A stretch of DNA of 64,000 bases from Prorocentrum cordatum (taxonomy: Eukaryota; Sar; Dinophyceae; Prorocentrales; Prorocentraceae). Each line of letters opens with the position of its first letter. The first letter of the stretch is position 1. The translations under genes were made by a program, and so were the position numbers. The DNA is taken from NCBI GenBank assembly GCA_963575745.1, contig CAUYUJ010001381.1:290268-354267 (forward strand), given 5' to 3'. This document shows positions 61,906 to 64,000 of this stretch, piece after piece. Under the pieces are notes generated by a model. That model made no database searches and was not told where the DNA came from. It saw only the letters and a program-made list of their open reading frames with translations.

Positions 61906-64000
61906 TCAATAGGGTTCCTGAGTGACCCGACCCTTGTCTTTGCCTTTGTCAGCCCCTGGGGGCCCCGTCCCTGGGGTGACCTGGCCTGGCTGGTCAATCC
62001 ACCCGCAGACAGCCACGGGATCGGCAACTGATGCAGCTTCCTCCTTTTTTGTTTCGAGAGTGGCCACCTGTGGCAGGTGGATGGTGCCCCCCGTGAGGTG
62101 CCCGAGGAGGGCCTGGATGTCGCCACGCAGTGCAGCAGCTTCGGTGGTTGCCGTCTGTTGCTGGGTGACGACGGTGGCAAGCCCTCGTTCCAAACCTGAA
62201 ACGTGCTCCGTGAGTGTGGCCTGGGATGAGAGAACGCCCGCAAGCTGAACCTGCATGTTATCCACCGTGTTGGCAAGCAGCTCGTGCTGTTGTTCCATGT
62301 GTTGGATGCGGGTCGTGGCGGCATCTGGCAGTTTAGGGGCCGTTGCGAAGCGTTCGCCGAAGGTGTTGAGTTCGTGAGATGCCACGCTGTATTCATCACC
62401 TGATGAGAGGATCTCGACGTCGTCAGCGTCGCCTGGTACCTCGGCGGCTGTGGCAGCGTCCCCTTCCGTGTGGCCCCCACCTTCAGCCGCCACCGTGCCA
62501 AGCCGCGGGTCATGACCACCTGATCCTTGGACGGCCGTCTGCTCGGCAGCTCCATCCGTGCCGTGCGGGGGTGCAGAGGAGCTGCGGCCTGGGGCGCCGT
62601 GTGATCTTGCGTGCGGCGTGGCGTCGCGTTTCCCACTGGAGGATCGGTGGCGCTTGGCTAAAGGCTCCTCCTTGGGGATCAGGAGCGGTGCGACGCCCTT
62701 GCCTTTGGGCGTGGCAGTCATGAGGTCGTGGAGGTAAGGGCTCTGGGCCGCTTTGGTGAGGAGTGTGCCAGTGGCGGGGCTGAAGCCGCCACCACGGGCT
62801 GGCGGCGTCACAGGCTCTGTGATAGTGGTAGGGGTGACAATGGTAACGTTGTCCCTCTTCGGCACCACCTCAGCCAACGGGGCCTCGGTGATGCTCCACG
62901 GGATGGGGCACCCTGCGACCTGTACCGTATATGTGGGTGGGGGACGATGGGCGCGCACTAAGGCAAACTGAGCCGAAGTGGCTGGGTCCCAGGCGGTGTG
63001 GTAGACCTCACAGTCCCATTTGACGGACGGGCCCGTGAGAGTCTTAGCGAGCTGGGTCAGCGTGGCGTGGCGTGCCGCAATGCCAGTGATGCGGTATCGC
63101 GTCTTGGCGAGGGTGGCTTCGCAGCCACGGATGCTGACGGCAGCAGCCTTGGCGGCGTCTGACCCTCGTGCAACACGGATCCCCAATAAGCCTGACTTGC
63201 CGTGCCTGACGACTCCTAGGGCCTTGAAATCCACCGACTTCTGGAACGCATCTGCCATCGTGATGGGCTGGTCCTCAGGGAACCACACGGTCTGGTACTT
63301 GTCTGCAGTGGGCTCGTCTGCACCTACGTTGCTGAGGTCGTAGGTGGCGCCGAGTTGCCCTGAACCCGCCAAGACCTTGTCAACCGCTTGAAGACTGACG
63401 CCGAAGGTGGCAGCCAGGGACCTCTTTCCGACGCCCGATCCATACCTGCCTAGGCTTTTGCAGGGTTCGAGGATGGTGACGGCTTTAAAGTTGCCGTGGA
63501 AGAGGGCCTTGAAGGTGTCCTGGAGCTGACTATCGAGCTCCTGGCGGCGAGCGTCTTTCTTGGACTCCCTGTGCTTTTGGTTTTGGCGCGCCTTGTCCTG
63601 TGGAGCGGAGTCCCTTCGGAAAGGACCCTTGGCGCGTGGACCACCGTTCACGGGGGCACCTCCCGAGAACTGGTCCTCGAAGGCCTGATGCATGGAGGGG
63701 ACTGCGGCGATGGCCTCGGTTTCATGTATGGTCACCCGAATCCAGCATACGTGGTCGGCAGGATCGATGGTGGCGACGGCTACTTTTTCCGTGCAGGCGA
63801 CTTCCTTGGTGCCCAGCTGGTACACGGTCACGGGGACGTGCGTGTGGACCACTTTGGGCGCCTTGGGGTGACGCTTCAGCACGGGGACGGCGAGCTCGGT
63901 ACCGACGTAGTTATCGTTTTTTGGGCCCATGACAGCAATCGCAAGCTGACCCGTGGTACGCTTACCCTGCTCGAGGTGGTGTTGCAGCAGCCGTTCACCG
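61906..64000 (-). CDS. LINE-C ORF1 (5' end beyond the window): basic N-terminal part and C-terminal coiled coil
   Basis: From ATG at 63930 the frame runs 674 codons to TGA at 61906-61908. The same frame stays open upstream to the window edge (ERLLQHHLEQGKRTTGQLAI leading into VMGPKND), so the true start is probably outside. The N-terminal third has a Lys/Arg/Gln cluster (DKARQNQKHRESKKDARRQE, about 63540-63600) and a compact region (VTILEPCKSLGRYGSGVGKR, then ATFGVSLQAVDKVLAGSGQL). The middle is Pro/Ala/Gly-rich. The end (RIQHMEQQHELLANTVDNMQ, then VSGLERGLATVVTQQQTATT) is a coiled coil, as in LINE ORF1 chaperones. It is followed by ORF2 after 115 bases. Confidence 0.75.
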   Translation of the reverse strand, partial: GERLLQHHLEQGKRTTGQLAIAVMGPKNDNYVGTELAVPVLKRHPKAPKVVHTHVPVTVYQLGTKEVACTEKVAVATIDPADHVCWIRVTIHETEAIAAVPSMHQAFEDQFSGGAPVNGGPRAKGPFRRDSAPQDKARQNQKHRESKKDARRQELDSQLQDTFKALFHGNFKAVTILEPCKSLGRYGSGVGKRSLAATFGVSLQAVDKVLAGSGQLGATYDLSNVGADEPTADKYQTVWFPEDQPITMADAFQKSVDFKALGVVRHGKSGLLGIRVARGSDAAKAAAVSIRGCEATLAKTRYRITGIAARHATLTQLAKTLTGPSVKWDCEVYHTAWDPATSAQFALVRAHRPPPTYTVQVAGCPIPWSITEAPLAEVVPKRDNVTIVTPTTITEPVTPPARGGGFSPATGTLLTKAAQSPYLHDLMTATPKGKGVAPLLIPKEEPLAKRHRSSSGKRDATPHARSHGAPGRSSSAPPHGTDGAAEQTAVQGSGGHDPRLGTVAAEGGGHTEGDAATAAEVPGDADDVEILSSGDEYSVASHELNTFGERFATAPKLPDAATTRIQHMEQQHELLANTVDNMQVQLAGVLSSQATLTEHVSGLERGLATVVTQQQTATTEAAALRGDIQALLGHLTGGTIHLPQVATLETKKEEAASVADPVAVCGWIDQPGQVTPGTGPPGADKGKDKGRVTQEPY
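62771..62795 (-). other. LINE-C hairpin copy 1 (in ORF1)
   Basis: Core at 62778-62788. Arms GTGGcGG and CCaCCAC pair with the same single C-A mismatch. Confidence 0.85.

Larger units (their letters stand above)
48750..64000 (-). mobile_element. LINE-C: large, well-preserved APE-type LINE, 5' end outside window
   Basis: Order on the minus strand: ORF1 (64000-61906, incomplete), ORF2 part 1 with APE endonuclease (61791-53077), ORF2 part 2 with RT fingers and motif A (53236-51980) and ORF2 part 3 with RT motifs B and C, RNase H and a C-terminal tail (52046-48750). Only two frame changes separate 13 kb of ORF2, and an 8.7-kb frame has no stop, so this copy is young or under recent selection. It carries thirteen core-sharing hairpins. 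It is much longer than usual LINEs because of a ~2,400-residue region before the endonuclease. Confidence 0.85.

Overview
The window looks like nuclear DNA of a dinoflagellate. It is GC-rich, gene-poor and full of long poly-G/poly-C tracts. It carries several APE-type LINE retrotransposons of the kind that fill dinoflagellate genomes. One LINE has a near-perfect copy of the dinoflagellate trans-spliced leader at its 5' end, and another carries a cytosine-5 DNA methyltransferase, a combination reported for Symbiodinium retrotransposons. The species cannot be named from sequence alone; a Prorocentrum-like or Symbiodiniaceae-like genome would fit. No rRNA, tRNA, CRISPR array or bacterial-style operon was found.

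Layout. 1-1.6 kb: decayed 3' part of a LINE (LINE-D, + strand). 1.6-7.5 kb: non-coding DNA with two tandem arrays and microsatellites. 7.5-13.7 kb: nearly complete but frameshifted LINE (LINE-A, - strand) with a relict spliced leader at its 5' end. 13.7-15.1 kb: simple repeats. 15.1-19.3 kb: the only convincing host gene (+ strand), coding for a PDZ-like domain and degenerate EF-hand-like segments, with likely further exons. 19.3-24 kb: weak coding signals and short dispersed repeats. 24-44.4 kb: two direct copies of a ~1 kb repeat flank a composite minus-strand region (LINE-B). Read 5'->3' it encodes a C5-methyltransferase, APE endonuclease, reverse transcriptase, RNase H, a UPF1-like SF1 helicase and an unrecognised C-terminal module. 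45-48.7 kb: hairpins, an AT-rich GATAAGA tract, a 152-bp tandem array and a (GA)n run. 48.7-64 kb: a large, well-preserved LINE (LINE-C, - strand) with ORF1 cut by the window edge, a 2,904-codon ORF2 and RT/RNase H in two further frames.

Two things stand out. First, LINE-C carries thirteen short hairpins, most about 1.0-1.3 kb apart and all in the same orientation. They share a core (sense strand C-GGC-TTCA-GCC) but have different arms that still pair with each other. Second, LINE-B places a retroelement methyltransferase and an SF1 helicase along one strand. They are separated mainly by single in-frame stop codons, and several frame changes fall at homopolymers, as if the region were, or recently had been, one giant polyprotein element.

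All readings are by eye. Domain calls rest on visible motifs and no database search was run.
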